64,000 bases of DNA from an uncultured Pseudomonadales bacterium (GTDB taxonomy: Bacteria; Pseudomonadota; Gammaproteobacteria; Pseudomonadales; Porticoccaceae): assembly GCA_943788445.1 (NCBI GenBank), contig CALSQH010000003.1, forward strand, positions 744,001 through 808,000, in the 5' to 3' direction. The notes beneath the pieces were generated by a model. The model was not told the DNA's origin. It ran no database searches and saw nothing but the letters and a program-made list of their open reading frames with translations. Positions 8,689-17,813 of the stretch are shown piece by piece; the first letter of the stretch is position 1, and each line of letters starts with the position of its first letter. Made by a program: the position numbers and the translations under genes.

Positions 8689-10437
8689 ATGAATATCAGC
8701 TTACGAATTATTTTGTTGTGCCTCGCGCTGTTTTCCAGCCCCTTTGGCGCGCTGCTTGCCAATGAAACATCGGCGGCGACTGACAGCCTGTTCGGACAGA
8801 AATCCAGCAGCTCACTCAATTCCCTTAGCAGTAGCATAGAATTTGTGCCCGTCGAACAGGCCTATCAATTTAATTTGGTCGTTGAAGAACAGCAGCTGGT
8901 GTTCAACTGGGAAATTCGCGATGGCTACTATTTATACCGCGATCGCTTCGAGTTTAGATCTCTCAACAACAGTATTGAGTTACAAGCCCCAAGTTTTGAT
9001 AGTGGTGTAGTTAAGTGGGATGAGTTCTTCGAAAAGGATCTTGAGGTTTACTATTCACAAACAACGGTGCGACTCCCCTTCAGTTCCACAGACGATAGAG
9101 TATACCTACAGATCGAATCTCAGGGCTGTGCTGATGCCGGACTCTGTTATCCGCCCTATAAACAGTGGCTAGATATCGACCTCACAACTGGTGCTGTCGA
9201 TATCAGCGCCGTGCCCCCCCAGCAACAGACTAACAACCAGAACCCACCCGAGAATATTTCACTGCCGCTTGTTTTGCTCTTCGCCCTGATTGGCGGGCTG
9301 ATTCTCAACCTGATGCCCTGCGTATTCCCGATTTTGTCGATTAAAGTTTTAAGCTTTACCACAACTCATCAAAGTAACCGCAGCCGACATATACATGGAT
9401 TGGTTTATACCTCAGGGGTGGTGTTGAGTTTTGTCGTCATTGCTATTGTTATGCTGGCACTGCGCGCCGCCGGTGAGAGTATTGGCTGGGGATTCCAACT
9501 TCAGTCGCCGCTATTTGTCATCTTTTTAGTTTACCTGTTCTTTGTTATGGGACTTGGCCTATCTGGATATCTGGAAATTGGTAGCAATCTGATGTCACTT
9601 GGCCAGCTCTCCAAACGCCAAGAGGGCCTGATGTCCTCTTTTATGACCGGAGTTCTGGCAACCGTTATTGCCAGCCCCTGTACCGCACCCTTTATGGGCC
9701 CAGCGCTGGGCTTTGCTATTTCACAGCCGACCTATGTGGCACTGCTGGTGTTCGCTTGCTTAGGTCTGGGCATGGCACTGCCCTTTATCTTGCTGGCATG
9801 GATTCCTGGCTTGACCAAAAGGCTACCGAGACCCGGCGCCTGGATGGATACCTTTAAGCAATTTCTTGCCTTCCCACTTTATTTAACTGCAGTATGGCTT
9901 CTCTGGGTCGCAGGAAGACAGACCTCAATGGATGTGGCTGCCGCAGTGATAGCCGGGTTAGTCTTATTGGTAATGGGGCTGTGGCTGTGGAAACTAAGCG
10001 CAAAACTTGGGGGAAAGCTCATTGCGATCGCCTTTTTAGGCGCGGCTCTCGCCGCACCAATAAGCACCCTCTCCGAGGACACCGAAAAATCCGCTTTCCA
10101 AGCCTACTCTCCCGAGCGACTCTCTGCGCTTCGCGAATCCGGCCAACCGGTATTTATTAACCTGACCGCAGACTGGTGTATCACCTGCCTAGTAAATGAA
10201 CGGGTGGCGCTGAACTCTGAAAAGGTGACTCAACTAATCGATGAGCAGGGTATCGTCTACCTCAAGGGGGATTGGACTAACAGTGACCCACAGATAACTG
10301 CACTACTAAACAAATTTCAGCGCAGTGGCGTTCCGCTCTATTTAGTCTATCCCCGCGGCCCGGGTCCGGCACAAATTCTGCCGCAAATTCTTAGCGAATC
10401 GATCATTATTGAGGCCTTAACTCAAGCCTCCAGGTAA
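8689..10437 (+). CDS. dsbD: Thiol:disulfide interchange protein DsbD
   Basis: An inner-membrane electron shuttle that passes reducing power from cytosolic thioredoxin to periplasmic thiol proteins (DsbC, cytochrome c maturation). All three cysteine pairs are visible. The alpha domain has GCADAGLCYPPY after a signal peptide. The eight-helix beta domain has MPCVFPILSIK and ASPCTAPFMG. The C-terminal thioredoxin-like gamma domain has ADWCITC. Length is 582 residues from the ATG at 8689, where GGAT is the only plausible ribosome site; a second ATG lies at 8674. It precedes aroQ, as in Pseudomonas. Confidence 0.94.
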   Translation: MNISLRIILLCLALFSSPFGALLANETSAATDSLFGQKSSSSLNSLSSSIEFVPVEQAYQFNLVVEEQQLVFNWEIRDGYYLYRDRFEFRSLNNSIELQAPSFDSGVVKWDEFFEKDLEVYYSQTTVRLPFSSTDDRVYLQIESQGCADAGLCYPPYKQWLDIDLTTGAVDISAVPPQQQTNNQNPPENISLPLVLLFALIGGLILNLMPCVFPILSIKVLSFTTTHQSNRSRHIHGLVYTSGVVLSFVVIAIVMLALRAAGESIGWGFQLQSPLFVIFLVYLFFVMGLGLSGYLEIGSNLMSLGQLSKRQEGLMSSFMTGVLATVIASPCTAPFMGPALGFAISQPTYVALLVFACLGLGMALPFILLAWIPGLTKRLPRPGAWMDTFKQFLAFPLYLTAVWLLWVAGRQTSMDVAAAVIAGLVLLVMGLWLWKLSAKLGGKLIAIAFLGAALAAPISTLSEDTEKSAFQAYSPERLSALRESGQPVFINLTADWCITCLVNERVALNSEKVTQLIDEQGIVYLKGDWTNSDPQITALLNKFQRSGVPLYLVYPRGPGPAQILPQILSESIIIEALTQASR

Positions 10438-10511
10438 CTTAAGCGAATTTAGCGCATTTTAGGTCCAAATTTGGCGACATTATAGAGATATTAGCGAAGT
10501 TAGCTGATTTT

Positions 10512-10554
10512 GACGGCTTTTTCGCAGAAAAACCCCTTAAAAAGCCTAAACGTC
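10512..10554 (+). repeat. Inverted repeat in the dsbD-aroQ spacer
   Basis: GGCTTTTT (10515-10522) pairs with AAAAAGCC (10539-10546), and the outer GACG (10512-10515) can pair with CGTC (10551-10554) across a small bulge. No U-run follows, so this is not a standard terminator. It may be part of a leader RNA for the acc operon. Confidence 0.4.
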
Positions 10555-10595
10555 GCACTTCAACAAAAAACGAATCATTAAAAACATTAAAAACG

Positions 10596-10648
10596 CGCTT
10601 TTTCGTCGACATTTTCTGTCAATTTCGTCGAAAAGCGTATTTTTTTAT
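10596..10648 (+). terminator. Probable intrinsic terminator after dsbD
   Basis: CGCTTTTTCGTCGAC (10596-10610) can pair imperfectly with GTCGAAAAGCG (10627-10637). A T-rich run at 10638-10648 follows directly. It lies 160 nt after the dsbD stop and 80 nt before aroQ. Confidence 0.5.
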
Positions 10649-10729
10649 CTATTCGTAGACAGTTGTTTTATTTTCGGGCAGACTTCGCCAACTAATAGAA
10701 CACCTCGCAGAAGGTTATCGGGAAATACT

Positions 10730-11170
10730 ATGTCATCTATATTGGTAGTTCACGGCCCCAATCTAAATTTACTCGGATCTCGAGAGCCAGAAATTTATGG
10801 CGCAGAGACCCTCGAGGACATCAATCAAGCCCTGACTACTCAGGCAGCAACAGCCGGACACCGCCTTTCAGCGGTGCAGAGCAATGCTGAATTCGAGCTG
10901 ATCCAATATATTCACGATGCCAAAAAAGAGCTGGTCGATTTTATTATTATCAATCCCGGCGCTTTCACGCATACCAGTGTTGCCTTGCGCGATGCTCTGC
11001 TGGGTGTAGATATACCCTTTATAGAAGTGCACCTGTCGAATGTTCACGCACGCGAAGCATTCCGCCACCACTCCTATTTTTCAGATATTGCTGAAGGCGT
11101 TATTTGCGGCTTTGGCCCTAAAAGTTACCAGCTAGCCCTGCAAGCAGCGCAGAGTAAGCTAGACCATTAA
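10730..11170 (+). CDS. aroQ: 3-dehydroquinate dehydratase, type II
   Basis: The third shikimate-pathway step: dehydration of 3-dehydroquinate to 3-dehydroshikimate. The 146-residue length, the start [17 protein letters not shown] with the catalytic Tyr, the [12 protein letters not shown] loop and [15 protein letters not shown] (the catalytic His and substrate-binding segment) define the dodecameric type II family. It stands immediately before accB-accC, a gene order shared with Pseudomonas and many other gammaproteobacteria, and is probably cotranscribed with them. Confidence 0.95.
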   Translation: MSSILVVHGPNLNLLGSREPEIYGAETLEDINQALTTQAATAGHRLSAVQSNAEFELIQYIHDAKKELVDFIIINPGAFTHTSVALRDALLGVDIPFIEVHLSNVHAREAFRHHSYFSDIAEGVICGFGPKSYQLALQAAQSKLDH

Positions 11171-11190
11171 TCCAAGAACGAGAGAGATAC

Positions 11191-11640
11191 ATGGACATTC
11201 GCAAAGTAAAAAAACTAATCGAGTTACTCGAAGAGTCAAACATCAACGAACTGGAAATCACCGAAGGTGAAGAATCCGTTCGCATCAGCCGTGGCGTGCC
11301 CGTCGCAGCCTATGCTGCCCCCGCGCCTTTAGCACCAGCACCTGTAACAGCTGCACAGCCTGCGCCCGTAGCAGCTGCGCCAGCTGCTGCCCCCGATGAG
11401 TTAGCCGGTCATGTCGTTCGCTCGCCAATGGTAGGAACTTACTACAGCTCACCAGCACCGGGATCTCCGGTATTTGTTGAGCCGGGTAAAGCGGTTAAAG
11501 TCGGTGATGTTTTATGCATTGTCGAAGCAATGAAAATGATGAACCAAATTGAGGCTGACAAGGCCGGTACAATTGGTGCAATTCTTGTCGAAGACGGTGA
11601 GCCTATCGAATACGACCAGCCACTATTCACCATTGTTTAA
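11191..11640 (+). CDS. accB: Biotin carboxyl carrier protein of acetyl-CoA carboxylase
   Basis: Carries the biotin that shuttles CO2 between AccC and the AccAD transferase in fatty acid synthesis. The 149-residue protein has an N-terminal helical domain, an Ala/Pro-rich flexible linker (about residues 36-68) and a C-terminal biotinyl domain. The target lysine is in [18 protein letters not shown] ribosome site precedes the ATG. The 20-nt gap on each side supports an aroQ-accB-accC operon. Confidence 0.96.
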   Translation: MDIRKVKKLIELLEESNINELEITEGEESVRISRGVPVAAYAAPAPLAPAPVTAAQPAPVAAAPAAAPDELAGHVVRSPMVGTYYSSPAPGSPVFVEPGKAVKVGDVLCIVEAMKMMNQIEADKAGTIGAILVEDGEPIEYDQPLFTIV

Positions 11641-11660
11641 ACCTAGCCGGGGATAAAATC

Positions 11661-13001
11661 ATGCTCGATAAAGTGCTGATCGCAAATCGTGGAGAAATTG
11701 CTCTGCGCATCCTCCGCGCCTGCAAAGAATTAGGCATTAAAACAGTCGCCGTTCACTCAAAAGTGGATGCCGACCTAAAACACGTAAAGCTCGCAGACCA
11801 ATCTATATGTATTGGCCCCAACCCATCACCAAAAAGCTATCTTAATATCCCCGCTATTATTAGCGCCATGGAGGTTACCAATTCTGTAGCTGTTCATCCC
11901 GGATATGGCTTTTTGGCTGAAAATGCTGACTTTGCCGAGCAGGTTGAGAACAGCGGCTTTGTATTTATCGGCCCGACCGCTGAGTGCATTCGCATTATGG
12001 GTGACAAAGTGGCAGCTATTAAGGCTATGAAAGCTTCCGGCGTGCCAACAGTTCCAGGCTCTGACGGTCCTCTTAACGAAGACCCTGAAACACTCAAGGC
12101 AATCGCCAAACGTATCGGCTACCCGGTTATTATTAAAGCGGCAGCTGGCGGCGGTGGTCGTGGTATGCGCGTTGTAGAAAATGAAGAAACCCTAGTCACG
12201 TCAATCACCATTACCAAAACCGAAGCACAAGCTGCCTTTGGTGATGGCACTGTTTATATGGAGAAGTTTCTACAAAATCCTCGCCATGTGGAAGTGCAGG
12301 TTTTATCTGATGGTCAGGGTAATGCTATCCATCTGGGTGATCGCGACTGTTCACTGCAACGTCGCCATCAAAAAGTTCTTGAAGAAGCGCCGGCTCCAGG
12401 CATTCCTGAAGATGTTCGTCAGGCGGTTTTTGAAAGTTGCACCAATGCCTGTATTGAAATCGGTTACCGCGGTGCGGGCACCTTTGAGTTTCTCTACGAA
12501 GATGGCCATTACTACTTTATTGAAATGAACACTCGTGTTCAGGTAGAGCACCCTGTTTCAGAGATGATTACCGGTGTGGATATTGTCAAGGAGCAGCTAT
12601 TGATTGCTGGCGGTGAACCTCTCAGCATGAAGCAAGAGGATATTATTTTCCGCGGCCACTCTTTTGAATGTCGAATCAACGCCGAAGATCCGGTAACTTT
12701 TCTGCCGCAGCCCGGCACGATTAAGAGTTATCACGCTCCCGGCGGCAATGGCGTGCGCGTAGACTCACATATCTATAATGGCTATCGCGTACCGCCAAAC
12801 TACGATTCATTAATTGGTAAAATTATCACCTATGGTCACGATCGCGATTCGGCACTTTCAAGGATGCGTAACGCTCTGGACGAAATGATGATCGACGGCA
12901 TTAAAACCAATATTGCATTGCACCAGGATCTAGTTGAAGACGCTGAGTTTAAGAAAGGTGGCGTCAATATCCATTATCTCGAGAAGAAGCTCGGACTGTA
13001 A
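11661..13001 (+). CDS. accC: Biotin carboxylase subunit of acetyl-CoA carboxylase
   Basis: An ATP-grasp enzyme that carboxylates biotin on AccB using bicarbonate. The 446-residue length is exact for the family. Motifs seen are [15 protein letters not shown] at the N-terminus, the glycine-rich ATP lid [13 protein letters not shown] (about 160-172), and [12 protein letters not shown] carrying the catalytic Glu, Asn and Arg residues. It lies 20 nt downstream of accB. Confidence 0.97.
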   Translation: MLDKVLIANRGEIALRILRACKELGIKTVAVHSKVDADLKHVKLADQSICIGPNPSPKSYLNIPAIISAMEVTNSVAVHPGYGFLAENADFAEQVENSGFVFIGPTAECIRIMGDKVAAIKAMKASGVPTVPGSDGPLNEDPETLKAIAKRIGYPVIIKAAAGGGGRGMRVVENEETLVTSITITKTEAQAAFGDGTVYMEKFLQNPRHVEVQVLSDGQGNAIHLGDRDCSLQRRHQKVLEEAPAPGIPEDVRQAVFESCTNACIEIGYRGAGTFEFLYEDGHYYFIEMNTRVQVEHPVSEMITGVDIVKEQLLIAGGEPLSMKQEDIIFRGHSFECRINAEDPVTFLPQPGTIKSYHAPGGNGVRVDSHIYNGYRVPPNYDSLIGKIITYGHDRDSALSRMRNALDEMMIDGIKTNIALHQDLVEDAEFKKGGVNIHYLEKKLGL

Positions 13002-13037
13002 TTTACAGTTCGACTTTCTCTTCAGACTCTTATCCCT

Positions 13038-13931
13038 ATGCAATGGCTGCAGCTCATTATCAGTGCTACTCGCGAAACTAGTAGTAGCATTGAAGTCGCC
13101 CTGCTCGACTGCGGCGCAGTGTCGGTTACTCTCGAAGACGCTGCTGACCAGCCTATCTTCGAGCCCGGCGTTGGCGAAACCCCTCTGTGGGATAACTGTC
13201 AGATCAAAGCGCTTTTTGATGCCACAATAGACACTGCTCACATTACCTCTCAAATGGAAGGGAAACTGCAATCACTGATTCCCCAACTGGCGGCATTTCG
13301 CTGGGAACAACTGGAAGATAAAGACTGGTCTCAGGAGTGGAAGAAGTATTTTTCTCCCGTTAAATGTGGTGACCGACTGTGGATCTGCCCAAGCTGGATA
13401 GAACCACCCGACGCCAACGGCATCAACCTGAGTCTCGACCCTGGACTGGCCTTTGGTACTGGTAGCCATCCGACCACACACCTCTGCCTGCGCTGGCTGG
13501 ACAAGCAGGATCTTGTCGGTCAAACCGTTATTGATTACGGCTGTGGTTCAGGCATTCTCGGAATTGCCGCGCTTCTGCTTGGCGCGGACAAAGTGATAGC
13601 CGTCGATAACGATCCTCAAGCATTACTAGCAACACGCGATAATGCCGAGCGAAACAATATCCCCTCAGAGCGCCTGATCACTTATCTGCCCGACCAACTG
13701 CCTGATAATATTTGCGCTGAAACCATGGTTGCCAATATTCTTGCCGCGCCTCTCATTGAATTGGCACCGAGATTAATTGCCCACACATCAGCTGGTGGTC
13801 AACTGTGCCTGTCGGGTCTACTCGAACACCAAATCGATGCTGTCAGCCTTCCCTATTCTGAAGACTTTGTTTTTTCTGAACCCGCACTGGAATCTGAATG
13901 GGCACAGCTTGCCGCGCGCAAGAATCGCTAA
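13038..13931 (+). CDS. prmA: Ribosomal protein L11 methyltransferase
   Basis: A SAM-dependent enzyme that trimethylates lysines and the N-terminus of ribosomal protein L11. The 297-residue protein has the L11-recognition domain (about 1-90) and then a Rossmann methyltransferase core with motif I VIDYGCGSGILGIAA (about 163-177). FGTGSHPTT, typical for PrmA, lies just before it. The ATG at 13038 follows accC by 36 nt. Position between accC and the DUF3426 gene matches Pseudomonas. Confidence 0.94.
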   Translation: MQWLQLIISATRETSSSIEVALLDCGAVSVTLEDAADQPIFEPGVGETPLWDNCQIKALFDATIDTAHITSQMEGKLQSLIPQLAAFRWEQLEDKDWSQEWKKYFSPVKCGDRLWICPSWIEPPDANGINLSLDPGLAFGTGSHPTTHLCLRWLDKQDLVGQTVIDYGCGSGILGIAALLLGADKVIAVDNDPQALLATRDNAERNNIPSERLITYLPDQLPDNICAETMVANILAAPLIELAPRLIAHTSAGGQLCLSGLLEHQIDAVSLPYSEDFVFSEPALESEWAQLAARKNR

Positions 13932-14002
13932 TTCAAACGAACCAACAAACTGTCACGATGTTTTTATCCTGCTAAACTCAGTAGAGCAATTATGGAATAT
14001 CT

Positions 14003-14794
14003 ATGTCAGATATAGTCACTCGATGCCCCACCTGCCAAACCGCCTTTCGGGTTACCTCTGAGCAGCTCGAAACCGCCAATGGAATGGTGCGCTGCGGAAA
14101 GTGTATCGGTGTCTTTAACGCCCCCGAGCACCAGCTAGACAAGCTTGTTACACAAACTCAACAAACCGCTAAGACCCAACATCCCGAGCTATTTGACGAT
14201 CAAGCGTTACTTGAACAGCTCGAAAAAGATGAAACCTTACCGCGACTAACTGCATTAATTCACAATGAATTCTCAGAGCAACAACCCACTCCCCGGCCCT
14301 CAAATACTCTGCGTATCATGCTTCAGAGGCTCACTGCCGTTGCAGTTGGCGCTATTGTTTTGGCTGCACAATACGGTTATTTCTTCAGTGCCGAATTAGG
14401 CCGCAATCAAAACTATCGCCAACCATTAATCAAAGCCTGCTATTACATCGGTTGTAAAATTGATCCATATCGCGATCTCAGCAAGTTAAGTATTAATACT
14501 TTTATTATTCAGTCTCACCCAACTCAGGTAGGCGTGGTTGTAGTCGATATGCTGATTGAAAATACCGCCCAGTTCAGACAGCCCTATCCAAATATCAAGG
14601 TGCGCTTTGATGACCTGCAAGGCATACCTGTGGCCGAGCGCACTTTCTCCCCAGAGGAATATATTGCTGAGCAAAACACCAATCGATCAACCGCGATAAA
14701 AAATATCTCCAGAGGCCGTCAAGCTCATGTCAGTTTTAGTTTGATTGACCCAGGCTTAAGTGCGGTTAACTATGTCGTAGAGCTTAGTAACTAA
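14003..14794 (+). CDS. Zinc-ribbon, DUF3426 family membrane protein
   Basis: A 263-residue protein with an N-terminal MJ0042-type zinc ribbon (C8-P-T-C11 and C31-G-K-C34), a linker, one membrane helix at about 112-130 (AVAVGAIVLAAQYGYFF), and a C-terminal domain of DUF3426 type that would lie outside the cytoplasm. Its function is not established. The family is nearly always found between prmA and dusB-fis in this group of bacteria, as here. It is probably an accessory envelope protein. Confidence 0.82.
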   Translation: MSDIVTRCPTCQTAFRVTSEQLETANGMVRCGKCIGVFNAPEHQLDKLVTQTQQTAKTQHPELFDDQALLEQLEKDETLPRLTALIHNEFSEQQPTPRPSNTLRIMLQRLTAVAVGAIVLAAQYGYFFSAELGRNQNYRQPLIKACYYIGCKIDPYRDLSKLSINTFIIQSHPTQVGVVVVDMLIENTAQFRQPYPNIKVRFDDLQGIPVAERTFSPEEYIAEQNTNRSTAIKNISRGRQAHVSFSLIDPGLSAVNYVVELSN

Positions 14795-14902
14795 AAGAAA
14801 ACGCGCAATAATTCAGCTTTTTTCAATTGATCACTTTTTAATCAACTAACCAAAGGGTATCATTAGCGCCCTTCTTAACACTACGTTCATCTCGAGGCTA
14901 TA

Positions 14903-15892
14903 TTGTTCAATATTGGACCCTATCAGATTAAACGAAAGACAGTCTTAGCGCCCATGGCTGGTGTTACAGATCTGCCTTTTCGTCAACTCTGTCGAGAGAT
15001 GGGTGCCGGTCTGGTTGTCTCAGAGATGGTCGCCGCAGACCCAAGCACATGGTCGAGTAGAAAATCCAGATTACGTATTCAATTTGCCGATGAACCGGCA
15101 CCGAGATCTGTACAGATAGCTGGCTACGACCCATTGATGATGGCAGAAGCTGCGCGCTTCAATGTGCGACAGGGCGCCGAAATTATCGACATTAATATGG
15201 GCTGCCCCGCCAAGAAGGTACTTAGGAAAGCGGCTGGTTCTGCTCTGCTGCAACATCCAGACCTAGTCCGCGATATTCTTCATGCGGTAGTAGAAAGTGT
15301 CGATGTGCCCGTCACCCTAAAAATTCGTACTGGCTGGGATCGTCAAAATCGCAACGCGGTAACCATTGCCAAAATTGCCGAGGATGCCGGCATTGCCGCT
15401 CTCGCGATCCACGGTCGTACAAGAGCCTGCCGCTTTGTCAAAGAAGTCGAGTACGACAGCATTGCCGATGTGGTCTCCGCAGTATCTATGCCAGTGATTG
15501 CCAATGGCGATATTACCTCTCCCGAAAAAGCACTGGCGGTATTGCAACACACCGGTGCAGCTGCCGTTATGATTGGCCGCGCGGCACAGGGTAATCCGTG
15601 GATATTCCAACAGATCAATCACTTTCTCGACAGCGGTGAACTGGCTGCCAAGCCCTCTATCGAAGAATCACAACGTGTTATGTGCAGGCATCTTTTAGCG
15701 CTACATGAATTTTATGGCGAGATTGCTGGCGTGCGAATCGCGCGCAAACATATTGGCTGGTACGTCAACAGCCTTACCGGTGGCAAAGCTTTTGCCCAGC
15801 AATTTAATAAAATAGAAAATCATCTAGAGCAGCAGGATTTACTGCAGCAATTTTTTCATTCAACCAATATTTATCAGGAACAGGCCGCATGA
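14903..15892 (+). CDS. dusB: tRNA-dihydrouridine synthase B
   Basis: An FMN/NADPH enzyme that reduces a uridine in the tRNA D-loop to dihydrouridine (position 17 for DusB in E. coli). The 329-residue TIM-barrel protein has LAPMAGVTDLPFR, the catalytic cysteine motif NMGCPAKKV (C near residue 100), KIRTGWD and the phosphate-binding GRAAQGNPW. The start codon is TTG, with GAGG at 14893-14896; MFNIGPYQIK is the family start. Its stop overlaps the fis ATG by 4 nt, the classical dusB-fis coupling. Confidence 0.95.
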   Translation: MFNIGPYQIKRKTVLAPMAGVTDLPFRQLCREMGAGLVVSEMVAADPSTWSSRKSRLRIQFADEPAPRSVQIAGYDPLMMAEAARFNVRQGAEIIDINMGCPAKKVLRKAAGSALLQHPDLVRDILHAVVESVDVPVTLKIRTGWDRQNRNAVTIAKIAEDAGIAALAIHGRTRACRFVKEVEYDSIADVVSAVSMPVIANGDITSPEKALAVLQHTGAAAVMIGRAAQGNPWIFQQINHFLDSGELAAKPSIEESQRVMCRHLLALHEFYGEIAGVRIARKHIGWYVNSLTGGKAFAQQFNKIENHLEQQDLLQQFFHSTNIYQEQAA

Positions 15893-16173
15893 ATTCTGCA
15901 CCACAAACACCCAATGACTCCGCAGAAGATCGGCTCAATTATCAGCGTCAGTCCCTTAAACATAGCGTTACCGAAGCTATGCAACGCTACTTTTCCGATC
16001 TGGATGGACAGGCAACCCATGACCTCTACGATATAGTGATGGCAGAAGTTGAGCCTCCACTGCTGAAAGCGGTTATGGCATACACCCGACAAAATCAAAG
16101 CAGGGCTGCGGAAACTCTCGGCCTTAATCGCGGCACGCTGCGAAAAAAACTTAAACAATACGACCTTCTGTAA
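15889..16173 (+). CDS. fis: DNA-binding protein Fis
   Basis: A nucleoid-associated protein and growth-phase regulator that bends DNA and activates stable RNA promoters. The 94-residue length is usual. The C-terminal helix-turn-helix QSRAAETLGLNRGTLRKKL (about 71-89) is nearly identical to the family consensus. The N-terminal arm is longer in charged and Gln residues than in E. coli Fis, but the core is conserved. It is translationally coupled to dusB (ATGA overlap) and followed 18 nt later by purH. Confidence 0.95.
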   Translation: MNSAPQTPNDSAEDRLNYQRQSLKHSVTEAMQRYFSDLDGQATHDLYDIVMAEVEPPLLKAVMAYTRQNQSRAAETLGLNRGTLRKKLKQYDLL

Positions 16174-16191
16174 TCTTTCCTCGAGGACTCC

Positions 16192-17766
16192 ATGAGCGAC
16201 CTGAAAAAAGTTTCACGTGCATTAATAAGCGTTTCTGACAAAACTGGCATTGTTGAATTTGCCCAAGCCTTAACCGCAGAGGGAGTGGAAATACTCTCTA
16301 CCGGAGGCACTTTCCGCCTTCTCACAGAGAATAATATAGCGGCAACCGAAGTATCGGATTACACCGGTTTTCCAGAGATGATGGATGGTCGAGTAAAGAC
16401 TCTGCACCCGAAAGTTCACGGCGGTATTCTTGGTCGTCGCGGAACTGATGACGGCGTAATGCAGGAACACGGTATCAAGCCAATCGATATGGTCGTGGTA
16501 AACCTCTACCCTTTCGCCGCGACTGTTGCCGACCCCAACTGCAGCCTGCCTAACGCCATTGAAAATATCGATATCGGTGGACCGACCATGGTGCGGTCGG
16601 CAGCGAAGAATCATAAAGATGTTGCCATTGTGGTTAATGCCAGCGACTACCAGGCAGTGCTCGATGAGATGCAGGCCAATCAGGGTCAGCTGGATTACAG
16701 TACGCGCTACCAGCTTATGGTTAAAGCTTTTGAACACACCGCTGCTTACGACGGCATGATCGCCAACTACTTTGGCGCTCGCGATACCGACAATCAAGCG
16801 CGCAACTTTTCGGATACTTACAATGTGCAGTATCACAAGACTCAAGAGATGCGCTACGGTGAAAATCCTCACCAGAAAGCCGCATTCTATATTGAAGCTA
16901 ACCCCACTGAAGCCAGTGTTGCGACGGCCAAACAGTTACAGGGCAAAGAATTGTCTTTTAACAATATTGCCGATACAGACGCTGCACTAGAATGCGTGAA
17001 GCAATTTGACGAGCCCGCCTGTGTCATCGTCAAGCACGCCAACCCCTGTGGTGTCGCGGTGGCAACAGATATCAATCTTGCCTACGAACTGGCCTTTGCC
17101 ACTGATCCAGAATCCTCCTTTGGCGGTATTATTGCGTTTAACCGTGAACTGGATGCCGCCACTGCTACCGCTATTTGCGAAAAGCAATTTGTTGAAGTGA
17201 TTATCGCCCCTTCAGTTTCTGAAGAAGCGGTTGCCGTGATCACCGCAAAAAAGAATGTGCGCTTACTTGAATGCGGTATCTGGGGTACTGAACGACCGCA
17301 GGACTTTGACTACAAACGCGTTAATGGCGGACTGTTAATTCAGGATCGTGATAACGGTATGGTTACAGAGAAAGACCTTAAAGTCGTCAGTGAGCGAGTA
17401 CCCAGCGAAGACGAAATGAGCGATATGATGTTTGCCTGGAAAGTCGCCAAGATGGTCAAATCAAACGCGATTATCTATTCTAAAAACAACCGCACCATCG
17501 GTGTTGGCGCTGGCCAGATGAGCCGTATCAACTCAGCCAGAATTGCCGGCATTAAAGCCGAGCATGCGGGACTTGAAGTGAAGGGTGCAGTGATGGCATC
17601 CGATGCGTTCTTCCCGTTCCGCGATGGTATCGACAATGCGGCACAGGCCGGTATTAGCTGTGTGATTCAGCCCGGCGGATCTATGCGTGACAATGAAGTT
17701 GTTGCGGCGGCGAACGAGCATGGAATGGCGATGGTGTTTACCGGCATGCGCCACTTTAGGCACTAA
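16192..17766 (+). CDS. purH: Bifunctional AICAR formyltransferase / IMP cyclohydrolase
   Basis: Catalyses the last two steps of IMP synthesis. The 524-residue protein starts with the MGS-like IMP cyclohydrolase domain ([22 protein letters not shown], about 1-195). It continues into the formyltransferase domain with KHANPCGVA, which carries the catalytic Lys-His pair, and [16 protein letters not shown] precedes the ATG. The downstream hairpin at 17783-17811 separates it from the convergent photolyase gene. In many relatives purD follows directly; here phrB lies between. Confidence 0.97.
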   Translation: MSDLKKVSRALISVSDKTGIVEFAQALTAEGVEILSTGGTFRLLTENNIAATEVSDYTGFPEMMDGRVKTLHPKVHGGILGRRGTDDGVMQEHGIKPIDMVVVNLYPFAATVADPNCSLPNAIENIDIGGPTMVRSAAKNHKDVAIVVNASDYQAVLDEMQANQGQLDYSTRYQLMVKAFEHTAAYDGMIANYFGARDTDNQARNFSDTYNVQYHKTQEMRYGENPHQKAAFYIEANPTEASVATAKQLQGKELSFNNIADTDAALECVKQFDEPACVIVKHANPCGVAVATDINLAYELAFATDPESSFGGIIAFNRELDAATATAICEKQFVEVIIAPSVSEEAVAVITAKKNVRLLECGIWGTERPQDFDYKRVNGGLLIQDRDNGMVTEKDLKVVSERVPSEDEMSDMMFAWKVAKMVKSNAIIYSKNNRTIGVGAGQMSRINSARIAGIKAEHAGLEVKGAVMASDAFFPFRDGIDNAAQAGISCVIQPGGSMRDNEVVAAANEHGMAMVFTGMRHFRH

Positions 17767-17782
17767 TCGACTGTAACCCTAA

Positions 17783-17811
17783 AATCTGCCCAAGAGCTTC
17801 TTGGGCAGATT
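17783..17811. terminator. Perfect 13-bp hairpin between purH and phrB
   Basis: AATCTGCCCAAGA (17783-17795) and its exact complement (17799-17811) flank a 3-nt loop, between the stop codons of two convergent genes. This is a strong bidirectional terminator structure, though the flanking U-runs are short. Confidence 0.75.
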
Positions 17812-17813
17812 AT

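Larger units (their letters stand above)
10438..10729 (+). other. AT-rich spacer with two hairpins between dsbD and aroQ
   Basis: A 292-nt stretch with no credible ORF. It is visibly richer in A+T than its flanks and has repeated TTAGCG/TCGTCG words. It holds one non-terminator hairpin (10512-10554) and one terminator-like hairpin (10596-10648), then the likely start region of the aroQ-accB-accC transcript. No confident promoter could be placed. Confidence 0.5.
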
